From: Chloroflexi bacterium RBG_16_48_8
GTDB lineage: Bacteria; Chloroflexota; Anaerolineae; Anaerolineales; E44-bin32
Length of the DNA stretch: 5,305 nucleotides
Direction: 5' to 3'
NCBI GenBank assembly: GCA_001795115.1
Contig: MGNI01000105.1
Coordinates: 14,510-19,814 of the forward strand
The translations under genes and the position numbers were made by a program. This document shows, in pieces, positions 1-5,305 of the stretch (position 1 is its first letter; every line of letters begins with the position of its first letter). The notes beneath the pieces are model-generated. The model did not search any database and was not told the origin of the DNA. It was given only the letters and a program-made list of their open reading frames with translations.

Positions 1-392
1 CGACAGGTCTCATAGGTCCTTGATCCCCCTGAGTCGATAAGGATATCATCGGGGCGAACACCAAGTTGGATGGCGAGTTGGCGCATTGCAGATGGTTCAT
101 CATGGAGAGGATGTTGTGCTGAACCACTCATGAGGATTTTTGAGACTTTACCCTCATGATAAAGTTCCACAGCCACAGAAACACGATCTGCCAGTACCAT
201 GGAGGGTTTTCCATCTCGTCTTAATCCAGCACCAAAGACAATGGCCAGCCAGCGAGAGGGGGCAATTTGTGGCAGGTAGATTTGATGGGCGTAACGCCAT
301 GTACTGATTTTCCAAGGGAGTAGAGTGAGTAGAAGCATCAAGGATATTCCCAAGAGCCATTTCCGAAGGGTTGCATTCCTAAGAATTCGCAT
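1..392 (-). CDS. SanA/YdcF-like DUF218 membrane protein, N-terminal part (cut by window edge)
   Basis: The reading frame is open from an ATG at 392-390 to the left edge, giving 130 residues without a stop; the C-terminus lies outside the window. Seen: a short basic N-terminus (RNATLRK), one hydrophobic membrane segment at about residues 12-27, then an alpha/beta domain that begins with AIVFGAGLRRDGKPS (50-64). The DUF218 pattern follows: DR and an A-ELY-GK run (69-82), KILMSG (85-90), DEPSAM (98-103), a GV-DDI-ID segment (111-120) and TYET (126-129). Family knowledge: SanA, ElyC and YdcF proteins are inner-membrane proteins tied to cell-envelope integrity and vancomycin exclusion; their biochemical activity is poorly defined. 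The start is fixed by an in-frame TAG at 404-402, a few codons upstream. No clear Shine-Dalgarno sequence precedes it. It is divergent from the GntR-korAB operon and probably unrelated to it. The family call is firm; the cellular role is inferred. Confidence 0.85.
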   Translation of the reverse strand, partial: MRILRNATLRKWLLGISLMLLLTLLPWKISTWRYAHQIYLPQIAPSRWLAIVFGAGLRRDGKPSMVLADRVSVAVELYHEGKVSKILMSGSAQHPLHDEPSAMRQLAIQLGVRPDDILIDSGGSRTYETC

Positions 393-398
393 GGCGTG

Positions 399-404
399 AT
401 TCTA
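399..404 (-). promoter_or_regulatory. Possible extended -10 promoter element for the DUF218 gene, leaderless layout
   Basis: Read on the minus strand, TGG-TAGAAT forms an extended -10 box (TGn plus TAGAAT, 5 of 6 matches to TATAAT). It ends only 6 bases before the ATG, so transcription would start at or very near the start codon. That fits the lack of a Shine-Dalgarno sequence. The best -35 candidate, TTCACC 19 bases upstream, is weak. This is inference from motif position only. Confidence 0.35.
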
Positions 405-571
405 CCAAATCATGGGACAAGAGGGTGAATTGTATTTTAAGTTGCATAACGCTGCCATGGTTGAATTGAAAAGTTTCAGAGGATGGAAACGCTGTCCCAC
501 CGCACCTACCGCTCTCCTTAAGGTGTACTTGATGCTTCCTTTCTAGCAAGAGACCCGAGTGGGTAAGATAT

Positions 572-601
572 TTGACAGTTCCTTTTCTGACCTGATATAC
601 T
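572..601 (+). promoter_or_regulatory. Sigma-70-type promoter for the GntR-korAB operon
   Basis: A perfect -35 box TTGACA (572-577) is followed after 18 bases by TATACT (596-601, 5 of 6 matches to consensus). The -10 box is preceded by TGA, making an extended -10. Transcription would start near base 608, giving a leader of about 54 bases before the ATG at 662. This is the only strong promoter seen upstream of the regulator and korAB genes, and none is evident in the 28-bp gap before korA, so it probably drives all three genes. Confidence 0.72.
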
Positions 602-607
602 TAACTT

Positions 608-642
608 ATCTAATTGATTAGATGAATACAATGAATTAGATG
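608..642 (+). promoter_or_regulatory. Candidate operator: inverted repeat plus a third half-site, probably bound by the GntR regulator
   Basis: ATCTAAT (608-614) and ATTAGAT (617-623) are perfect 7-bp inverted arms around a 2-bp centre. The second arm with its next base, ATTAGATG (617-624), recurs as a direct repeat at 635-642, exactly 18 bp downstream. The palindrome starts at the predicted transcription start, a position where a bound dimer would block initiation or clearance. GntR-family dimers bind short AT-rich palindromes near their own promoters; that this regulator binds here is inferred from position and symmetry. The arms do not match the classic FadR-type TGGT/ACCA half-sites. Confidence 0.6.
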
Positions 643-661
643 TTTTTAAGAAAGGTTCACA

Positions 662-1369
662 ATGATGACGGAACTACCATCTGAATTGCTTGTTTATTTA
701 GCTCGTCAGGCTTATCCCCCTGGGACCAGGTTGCCTGCTATTCAAGAGCTGTCAACAACTCTGGGCATAAGTACGGGTAAATTGCGGGAACAATTGGAAG
801 TCGCTCGGCAGCTTGGTTTGGTAGAGGTTCGACCCAAGACCGGCATTCGGACGGCAGCGTTTTCTTTTTCTCGGGTTATCAAAATAGGCTTATCCTTTGC
901 ACTAACTTTGGATCCAAAATTCTTTTTCCAATTTGGGGTTCTAAGGAATAATGTGGAGGCTGCATTCTGGTACGAAGCTGTCGATTCGCTTCTGCCGCAA
1001 GATAAGGAACGTCTGTTAGATTTGATGGAGAGGGCGTGGGCTAAATTACGTGGTTATCCCATACAAATCCCTCATGAAGAACATCGAGAATTGCATCTTA
1101 CGATTTATTCTCGTCTGGATAACCCCTTCGTTGTGGGGCTTCTGGAAGCCTACTGGGAAGCCTATGAAGCTGTTGGTCTTAATTTATATACGGACTATTT
1201 CTATCTGGAGTCCGTTTGGAATTACCATGATCAAATGGTTCAGGCTATTCTAAGTGGTGATGAAGAAGCTGGTTATCAAGCATTGGTTGAACATACCGGT
1301 CTGATCCATAAACGTCCTGAGATTGGGGGGTTTCGACCTCCGGAAGTTGAAAAACCACTTAAGGTTTAA
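662..1369 (+). CDS. GntR-family transcriptional regulator with FCD (FadR C-terminal) ligand domain
   Basis: A 235-residue regulator of usual FCD-subfamily length. Residues 5-66 form the winged helix-turn-helix typical of GntR proteins: PPGTRLPAIQEL (19-30), a recognition region LGISTGKLREQLEVARQLGL (34-53) and a wing VRPKTGIRT (56-64). The all-helical FCD domain spans about 86-220, with FGVLRNNVEAAFWYEAV (91-107), the H-LTIYSRLDNP segment (145-155) and H-QMVQAILSGDEEAG (189-204). Metal-ligand positions can be placed at H145, H189 and H211; the usual aspartate four residues before the first histidine is H141. FCD domains bind small carboxylic acids, often through a metal ion. The start is ATG at 662, with AGAAAGG at 649-655 as ribosome binding site; the adjacent ATG at 665 is equally possible. 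It ends 28 bp before korA in the same orientation, so it most likely controls its own promoter and korAB. The effector, perhaps a 2-oxoacid, is unknown. Confidence 0.9.
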   Translation: MMTELPSELLVYLARQAYPPGTRLPAIQELSTTLGISTGKLREQLEVARQLGLVEVRPKTGIRTAAFSFSRVIKIGLSFALTLDPKFFFQFGVLRNNVEAAFWYEAVDSLLPQDKERLLDLMERAWAKLRGYPIQIPHEEHRELHLTIYSRLDNPFVVGLLEAYWEAYEAVGLNLYTDYFYLESVWNYHDQMVQAILSGDEEAGYQALVEHTGLIHKRPEIGGFRPPEVEKPLKV

Positions 1370-1384
1370 CCTATATGTGCTGCT

Positions 1385-1388
1385 GGAG
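1385..1388 (+). promoter_or_regulatory. Ribosome binding site that fixes the korA start at 1398
   Basis: GGAG, within TGGAGAG, lies 9 bases before the ATG at 1398. The frame is also open upstream to an ATG at 1323 inside the regulator gene, but that codon has no good purine-rich site, and the 25 residues it would add are encoded mostly inside the regulator gene and resemble no part of the KorA family. Confidence 0.7.
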
Positions 1389-1397
1389 AGTATAGAT

Positions 1398-3236
1398 ATG
1401 GCAGAAATGCAAATTGCAGAGAAGGTATCAAATCAGAAACAGCGCGAGCAAGATCCCATCTACAACGATTTTTCGATGGTTGTAGCCACCGTTAATGGCT
1501 CTGGAAGTCAAACGGCCAACATGGCGATTATCCGTTCTCTCTTTCGTATGGGGATACCAGTGAGTGGAAAGAACCTTTTTCCATCCAATATCCAGGGTTT
1601 GCCGACCTGGTTCACGATTAGGGCTAGTTCAGATGGTTTCACCGCCCGCCGTGATACAACAGAGATCCTCGTAGCGATGAATGTGACGACATTCATAGAA
1701 GATCTTGAAGAGCTCACACCTGGGGGTGTCTGTTTTTATTCTGATGATTTTGCCGTCCCAGGGAATCGTAATGACATCGTTCTATACCCAATGCCAATTC
1801 GGAAGCTTGTGAAAGAAGTCAATCCTCCAGCAGCTCTGCGTGATTATGTTGCCAATATGGTCTATGTTGGGGTATTGGCACAAATGCTAGGCATTGAGAT
1901 GGAAGAGGTTCATAGGGCTTTGGAAACCCACTTTACGGGAAATAAACGCCCGATCGAGCTGAACATGTCGATGATTGAAGCGGCTGCATTGTGGGCGGAG
2001 AAAAATCTCGAGAAAATCGATCCATATTTTCTTAAACGTGAGGATAAAACCAAGGGTCAAATCCTGATAGATGGCAACACTGCTGCAGCGTTGGGGGCAA
2101 TCTACGGGGGTGTGACCTTTGCTGCATGGTATCCCATCACACCCGCTTCTAGTTTAGCAGATGCGTTAGAGGAGTATCTCCCCCAATTACGTTGCCAGGA
2201 TGGAGGCTGCAAGGCCACCTACTCCATCATCCAGGCTGAAGATGAGCTGGCAGCCATCGGAATGGCGCTTGGCGCAGGATGGTCAGGCGCACGCGCGATG
2301 ACCTCCACATCTGGTCCAGGGATTGCCTTGATGGCTGAGTTCGCTGGGCTGGCCTTTCAGGCGGAAATCCCTGTCGTTATCTGGGATGTCCAGCGGATGG
2401 GGCCTAGTACAGGCTTGCCCACAAGAACTTCCCAAGGGGATATCTTCTTCGTACGCTTCCTGGGTGCAGGGGATACAAGGCACATTATCCTACTACCGGG
2501 GAATATGAAAGAGTGTTTCGAATTTGGGTGGAAAGCATTCGATATCGCCGAGCGTATTCAGAGTGCTGTTTTTGTTCTCAGTGATCTTGATCTGGGGATG
2601 AACCTGTGGATGTCTGAACCATTGGAGTATCCCGATCAGCCTATGGATCGTGGGAAAATTTTAAATGAAGAAGATCTGGAGCGATTAGGAGATTTTGCCC
2701 GATACCGTGATGTCGATGGGGATGGAATAGCCTACCGCACTTTACCTGGGACAAACCATCCACTGGCAGCTTACTTCACACGCGGGACAGGTCATGATGA
2801 GTACGCTATTTACAGTGAGAGGCCGGACGATTGGGAAGCCAATATGGAGCGGCTTTGGCGAAAACATGAGACAGCAAAAGCTTACTTGCCACCTCCAGTC
2901 ATAGAGAAAATGGATGGAGCCTCGATTGGATTGATTGCCTTTGGCTCTACGGATCCGGCTGTTCGAGAAGCTCAAGCAAGGCTTGTCGGAGAGAATATTC
3001 GCACAGATTATCTTCGTTTAACATCTATCCCGTTCAGGGATGAAGTAATCGATTTTGTGCGATCGCATGAGAAAGTCTATGTGATCGAGATGAATCACGA
3101 TGGACAGATGAGGCAATTGCTGCAGCTTGAAATGCCAGATCAAGCGGTAAAAATTCATTCTATACGCAAGAACAATGGTCTGCCATTATCAGCTGGTTGG
3201 ATAACCCCGGCTTTACTAGAAGCAGAGGGAGGTTAG
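1398..3236 (+). CDS. korA: 2-oxoacid:ferredoxin oxidoreductase, fused gamma-alpha subunit (KorA type)
   Basis: With KorB, this subunit catalyses CoA-dependent oxidative decarboxylation of a 2-oxoacid to acyl-CoA with reduction of ferredoxin, in the cytoplasm. It has 612 residues, the usual size for fused gamma-alpha proteins such as mycobacterial KorA. Domains in order: gamma domain at about 23-205 (VNGSGSQTANM at 32-42; FRMGIPVSGKNLFPSNIQG at 49-67); alpha domain I from about 220, with the substrate-site motif YPITPASS (245-252), STSGPG (303-308) and PSTGLPTRTSQGD (336-348); a conserved linker with DGDGIAYRT (440-448) and YFTRGTGHDEYAIYSE (459-474); then alpha domain II from about 507 (GSTDPAVREA, EMNHDGQMRQLL at 564-575). 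No iron-sulfur cysteine motif is seen here, as expected. korB follows after a single base. The family is certain. 2-oxoglutarate is the likeliest substrate by similarity to KorAB enzymes; other 2-oxoacids cannot be excluded from sequence. Confidence 0.93.
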   Translation: MAEMQIAEKVSNQKQREQDPIYNDFSMVVATVNGSGSQTANMAIIRSLFRMGIPVSGKNLFPSNIQGLPTWFTIRASSDGFTARRDTTEILVAMNVTTFIEDLEELTPGGVCFYSDDFAVPGNRNDIVLYPMPIRKLVKEVNPPAALRDYVANMVYVGVLAQMLGIEMEEVHRALETHFTGNKRPIELNMSMIEAAALWAEKNLEKIDPYFLKREDKTKGQILIDGNTAAALGAIYGGVTFAAWYPITPASSLADALEEYLPQLRCQDGGCKATYSIIQAEDELAAIGMALGAGWSGARAMTSTSGPGIALMAEFAGLAFQAEIPVVIWDVQRMGPSTGLPTRTSQGDIFFVRFLGAGDTRHIILLPGNMKECFEFGWKAFDIAERIQSAVFVLSDLDLGMNLWMSEPLEYPDQPMDRGKILNEEDLERLGDFARYRDVDGDGIAYRTLPGTNHPLAAYFTRGTGHDEYAIYSERPDDWEANMERLWRKHETAKAYLPPPVIEKMDGASIGLIAFGSTDPAVREAQARLVGENIRTDYLRLTSIPFRDEVIDFVRSHEKVYVIEMNHDGQMRQLLQLEMPDQAVKIHSIRKNNGLPLSAGWITPALLEAEGG

Positions 3237-3237
3237 A

Positions 3238-4290
3238 ATGGCGATACGGGTTGAAAATAAACAAAGTGGTCCATCCAGAACCAATTTAATGGGTCTTACA
3301 AGGAATGATTACAAAGGCAGGCCAACAACACTGTGCCAGGGATGTGGACATAATTCCATTGCGAGCCAGATTATGGCGGCCTGTTATGAAAATTCGATCC
3401 CGCCTGAAAAGGTCATTAAAATCTCTGGGATTGGATGCTCAAGCAAAAGCCCGGCCTACTTCATGAGTCGATCGCATGGTTTCAACAGTCTCCATGGTCG
3501 AATGCCATCCATCGCCACAGGTGCTGTTCTTGTTAATCGGGAACTCATTGCCATTGGAGTAAGTGGCGATGGTGATACAGCTAGCATTGGGATTGGTCAA
3601 TTCATCCACCTTCTGAGGCGGAATCTTCCGATGGTTTATATCGTTGAAAATAATGGGGTTTATGGTTTGACCAAAGGTCAATTTTCAGCAACTGCGGATA
3701 AGGTTCAGGTGTTGAAGAAGATTGGCGAAAATCCTTTCTTCCCCGTCGATGTCTGTATGGAAGCCCTTATCGCAAATTGTGGTTTTGTAGCACGATCCTT
3801 TGCAGGAGATCCCAAACAAGTTAAAGAGTTGATCAAAGCAGCTTTAAGCTTTAATGGAACGGCTGTACTGGATATCATCAGTCCCTGTGTGACTTTCAAT
3901 AACCGGGACGAATCGACGAAAAGTTATGCCTGGGGCAAGGAGCACGAAATTCCCATCCATGATGTCACCTTTGTGCCCAGGTACGATGAAATTGCAGTGG
4001 ATTATGAACCCGGTGAAGGGACTGAGGTGGAATTGCATGATGGTTCCACTCTCATGCTGAAGAAGTTGGAACAAGATTATGATCCAACGGACCGAAAGGC
4101 AGCAATAATGCTTCTGGAGGAGACACGCGCCCGTCAGGTCTTAGCCACTGGGTTGATTTATATCAACAAGGATCAACCACCGCTACAGGAAGTCGAAGAA
4201 CTTGTCGATACTCCCCTCACCAGGCTTCGAGAAGAGGACCTGCGACCCTCACCTGAGAGCCTGCTGGAAGTGTTGGAAAGTTTCCGATAG
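3238..4290 (+). CDS. korB: 2-oxoacid:ferredoxin oxidoreductase, beta subunit (KorB type)
   Basis: The catalytic thiamine-diphosphate subunit, partner of the preceding KorA. It has 350 residues, typical for KorB. Seen: LCQGCGH (32-38), whose C33 and C36, with C67 (GIGCSSK) and C217 (SPCVTFNNR), match the four ligands of the single [4Fe-4S] cluster in this family; the conserved SLHGR (84-88); and the thiamine-diphosphate/Mg motif GDGD (110-113) followed by ENNGVYGLTKGQ (137-148). The C-terminal part (about 218-350) holds STKSYAWGKEHEIPIHDV and LHDGS-LMLKKLEQDYDPTDR, which are characteristic of the long KorB forms rather than the short archaeal beta subunits. The start follows the korA stop by one base, and GGGAGG (3227-3232) lies 5 bases before the ATG, so it is translated from the same message. 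No residue essential to cofactor binding appears to be missing. No ferredoxin gene follows; the electron acceptor is encoded elsewhere. Confidence 0.94.
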   Translation: MAIRVENKQSGPSRTNLMGLTRNDYKGRPTTLCQGCGHNSIASQIMAACYENSIPPEKVIKISGIGCSSKSPAYFMSRSHGFNSLHGRMPSIATGAVLVNRELIAIGVSGDGDTASIGIGQFIHLLRRNLPMVYIVENNGVYGLTKGQFSATADKVQVLKKIGENPFFPVDVCMEALIANCGFVARSFAGDPKQVKELIKAALSFNGTAVLDIISPCVTFNNRDESTKSYAWGKEHEIPIHDVTFVPRYDEIAVDYEPGEGTEVELHDGSTLMLKKLEQDYDPTDRKAAIMLLEETRARQVLATGLIYINKDQPPLQEVEELVDTPLTRLREEDLRPSPESLLEVLESFR

Positions 4291-4329
4291 GGCTTTACGG
4301 GAAAGCTTCTCAAAACCAATCAACTGCAG

Positions 4330-4360
4330 GAGAAGCCGCTCAATGGGCAGCTTCTTTATT
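4330..4360 (+). terminator. Possible weak terminator after korB
   Basis: AGAAGC (4331-4336) can pair with GCTTCT (4350-4355) around a 13-base loop, followed by a T-rich but interrupted run to TTTATT (4355-4360). It lies 40 bases after the korB stop, a sensible place for a terminator. The stem is short and the loop long, so confidence is low. The left arm, extended to GAGAAGC (4330-4336), could instead pair with GCTTCTC at 4305-4311. Confidence 0.3.
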
Positions 4361-4389
4361 GTAGAGACGCCCCGCCGGGGCGACTTTAC
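4361..4389. repeat. Imperfect GTAGAGACG palindromic repeat (29-bp hairpin)
   Basis: The left arm GTAGAGACGCCCC (4361-4373) pairs with GGGGCGACTTTAC (4377-4389) across a 3-base GCC loop, with one A/A mismatch and one G-T wobble in 13 positions. The left arm matches the GTAGAGACG...CGTCTCTAC palindromic repeat that I recall as widespread in intergenic regions of cyanobacteria and some Chloroflexota. The right arm here has drifted from CGTCTCTAC. No T-run follows directly, so it is not a classic terminator, though the RNA hairpin could protect the 3' end of the korB message. Confidence 0.6.
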
Positions 4390-4401
4390 ACGTGTAGCAT
4401 C

Positions 4402-4410
4402 GTAGAGACG
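4402..4410. repeat. Second partial copy of the GTAGAGACG repeat arm
   Basis: GTAGAGACG recurs in the same orientation 41 bp after the first copy, without a matching right arm after it. It looks like a decayed or truncated repeat unit, or half of a tandem insertion. Confidence 0.45.
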
Positions 4411-4465
4411 AAGGTTATGAGGTTCCATCAAAGGTAACAGAGGTGTTTTGCTCTACTTCCCCCGG

Positions 4466-4493
4466 TTGTCTTCCTGCTGAGATGTAGTAGATT
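4466..4493 (+). promoter_or_regulatory. Possible promoter for the 4529 membrane-protein gene
   Basis: TTGTCT (4466-4471) and TAGATT (4488-4493) are separated by 16 bases and would start transcription near 4500, about 29 bases before the ATG. Both boxes have 4 of 6 consensus matches. It is offered because the gene is separated from korB by 238 bp and a repeat, so it probably has its own promoter. Confidence 0.3.
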
Positions 4494-4528
4494 CTAGGAA
4501 ACCTAAAACTTCCGTTCAGGGATATTCT

Positions 4529-5305
4529 ATGAAAAGGGTTTCTGGTTGTGTTCGCACGATAGCGGGTTTGTTGGCTTACCTCTTAGCTGCATTGCTTGTC
4601 ATAACCCTGCCTTTGTCCATACTTGCTCATAACGTGTTGAGGACTTTCTTTTCACCTGATGAAGTCAGTAACGCTGTAGCTAATCTGCTGCTCCTAAGAG
4701 ACGGTTTGAGGGAGCAGTTGACAAGCAATATCCTTTCCGACACCTGGTTCGAGTCAGGGTTGACTGGCAGCACGCGAGCTTTGACGAATTTGAGTCCTGA
4801 AGACCGAGTAAAAGTATCTCAGGTTTTATTCCCGCGCGATTGGGTAAAAATGCAGGTACAGGAAAATATCGGGATTCTCATCGAGTGGGTCGAATCGGAA
4901 GAGCCGACACCCAGGTTTATCCTTGATCTGGATCCTCTGAAAGTTCAACTTAAGGAGGGTGGCTTCTTTCGAATCGCCGAGATATGGATTGACTCTTTGC
5001 CTCCGTGCACAAGCGATCAACAGATACAGTTGAGGGCTACCTTTCAACAGGGCTCTCCTTTGAGAATGGATCTATGTAAGCCAGAGGGGGAGCTTCGTCA
5101 AGAGTTGATCGATTTTGTGAATCAACATTTGATGCAGCAAATGGATAAGATGCCAGCAGAAATTCCTCTGTTGGATGAAATAGGCTCAGGAGACTCTTCG
5201 AATGCCTTGGAAGAATTTCGTCGGAACATGCTTGGTTTTTTGCTGGTAATGAGATGGATGAGGTTATTTCCTCTATTGATCCTGGGATTGATCATGACTT
5301 GCGTG
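4529..5305 (+). CDS. Unrecognised membrane-anchored protein with extracytoplasmic domain (cut by window edge)
   Basis: The frame is open from an ATG at 4529, with AGGGA (4518-4522) 6 bases upstream, to the right edge: 259 residues and no stop. I do not recognise a named family. Seen: a basic N-terminus (MKRVSGCVR), a strong hydrophobic segment at about 11-33 acting as signal anchor, then a polar region of about 210 residues, and a second hydrophobic segment starting near 243 (LFPLLILGLIM) that continues beyond the window. This predicts a loop held outside the cytoplasm between two membrane passes. The loop contains two cysteines, LPPC (C160) and DLCKPE (C183), 23 residues apart, which could form a disulfide, and amphipathic stretches at 43-70 and 186-206. 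Its separate promoter candidate and the repeat before it argue against membership in the korAB operon. Coding status is well supported by length and by the topology; function is unknown. Confidence 0.8.
   Translation, partial: MKRVSGCVRTIAGLLAYLLAALLVITLPLSILAHNVLRTFFSPDEVSNAVANLLLLRDGLREQLTSNILSDTWFESGLTGSTRALTNLSPEDRVKVSQVLFPRDWVKMQVQENIGILIEWVESEEPTPRFILDLDPLKVQLKEGGFFRIAEIWIDSLPPCTSDQQIQLRATFQQGSPLRMDLCKPEGELRQELIDFVNQHLMQQMDKMPAEIPLLDEIGSGDSSNALEEFRRNMLGFLLVMRWMRLFPLLILGLIMTCV

Noticed and set aside
154..360. Minus-strand 68-residue open frame
   Set aside because: It lies in another frame of the DUF218 gene, whose own frame shows clear family motifs through the same bases.
516..523. CCTTAAGG 8-bp palindrome and the nearby CACCT/AGGTG arms (503-525)
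   Set aside because: They are short and lie about 50 bp upstream of the -35 box with no repeat elsewhere; an activator site is possible but unsupported.
553..564. ACCC-GAGT-GGGT inverted repeat just upstream of the -35 box
   Set aside because: The 4-bp arms are too short to distinguish from chance; noted only because of its position.
1352..1367. Short inverted repeat AAACC...GGTTT at the end of the regulator gene, considered as an attenuator before korA
   Set aside because: It has only a 5-bp stem, mostly A-T, with no T-run or leader peptide; it is more likely chance within coding sequence.
1323..1397. Upstream ATG extending the korA frame by 25 residues into the regulator gene
   Set aside because: The extra residues are mostly the regulator's coding sequence read in another frame, show no KorA family similarity, and the ATG lacks a good ribosome site; ATG 1398 has GGAG 9 bases upstream.
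4202..4431. Short open frames on both strands over the end of korB and the following intergenic region
   Set aside because: They overlap korB or the GTAGAGACG repeat, have compositions unlike real proteins here, and show no recognisable domain or membrane segment.
1..5305. CRISPR array, tRNA or rRNA gene, transposase or integrase, toxin-antitoxin pair, defence gene
   Set aside because: None is seen on either strand: there are no regularly spaced repeats and no recognisable RNA gene or mobile-element protein.

Overview
The window carries a three-gene operon for central carbon and redox metabolism, flanked by two envelope genes that run off the edges. Its core is a two-subunit, CoA-dependent 2-oxoacid:ferredoxin oxidoreductase of the KorAB type (probably 2-oxoglutarate:ferredoxin oxidoreductase). 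It is preceded by a GntR/FCD-family regulator that is very likely its local controller. The fused gamma-alpha KorA, the sequence style of the regulator and of KorA, and the GTAGAGACG palindromic repeat downstream suggest a Chloroflexota bacterium, perhaps Anaerolineae. This taxonomic guess comes from recall of family patterns, not from a search, and I hold it with moderate to low confidence.

Layout. Bases 1-392 (minus strand) hold the N-terminal 130 residues of a SanA/YdcF-like DUF218 membrane protein, cut by the left edge. Bases 393-661 are a divergent intergenic region. It has a strong extended -10 promoter facing right (572-601), with a 16-bp inverted repeat and a third half-site (608-642) lying over and just after the predicted transcription start. 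Bases 662-1369 encode the GntR/FCD regulator, 1398-3236 encode KorA (fused gamma and alpha domains, 612 aa) and 3238-4290 encode KorB (350 aa, thiamine diphosphate and one [4Fe-4S] cluster). Gaps inside the operon are 28 bp and 1 bp. Bases 4291-4528 are non-coding and hold a possible weak terminator, an imperfect GTAGAGACG hairpin repeat, a second partial copy of that repeat, and a possible promoter. Bases 4529-5305 hold an unrecognised membrane protein with an extracytoplasmic domain, cut by the right edge.

How the parts work together. KorA and KorB together oxidise a 2-oxoacid with CoA to an acyl-CoA and CO2, passing two electrons to ferredoxin, or run in the reducing direction. No ferredoxin, KorC or KorD gene is present; the gamma function is fused into KorA and the partner ferredoxin must be encoded elsewhere. 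The regulator shares a promoter with korAB and has an operator-like palindrome at that promoter, so autoregulation by a small organic acid is the simplest model. I found no new defence system, mobile element, CRISPR array or RNA gene. The most informative signals are the operator/promoter arrangement and the unrecognised 4529 gene.
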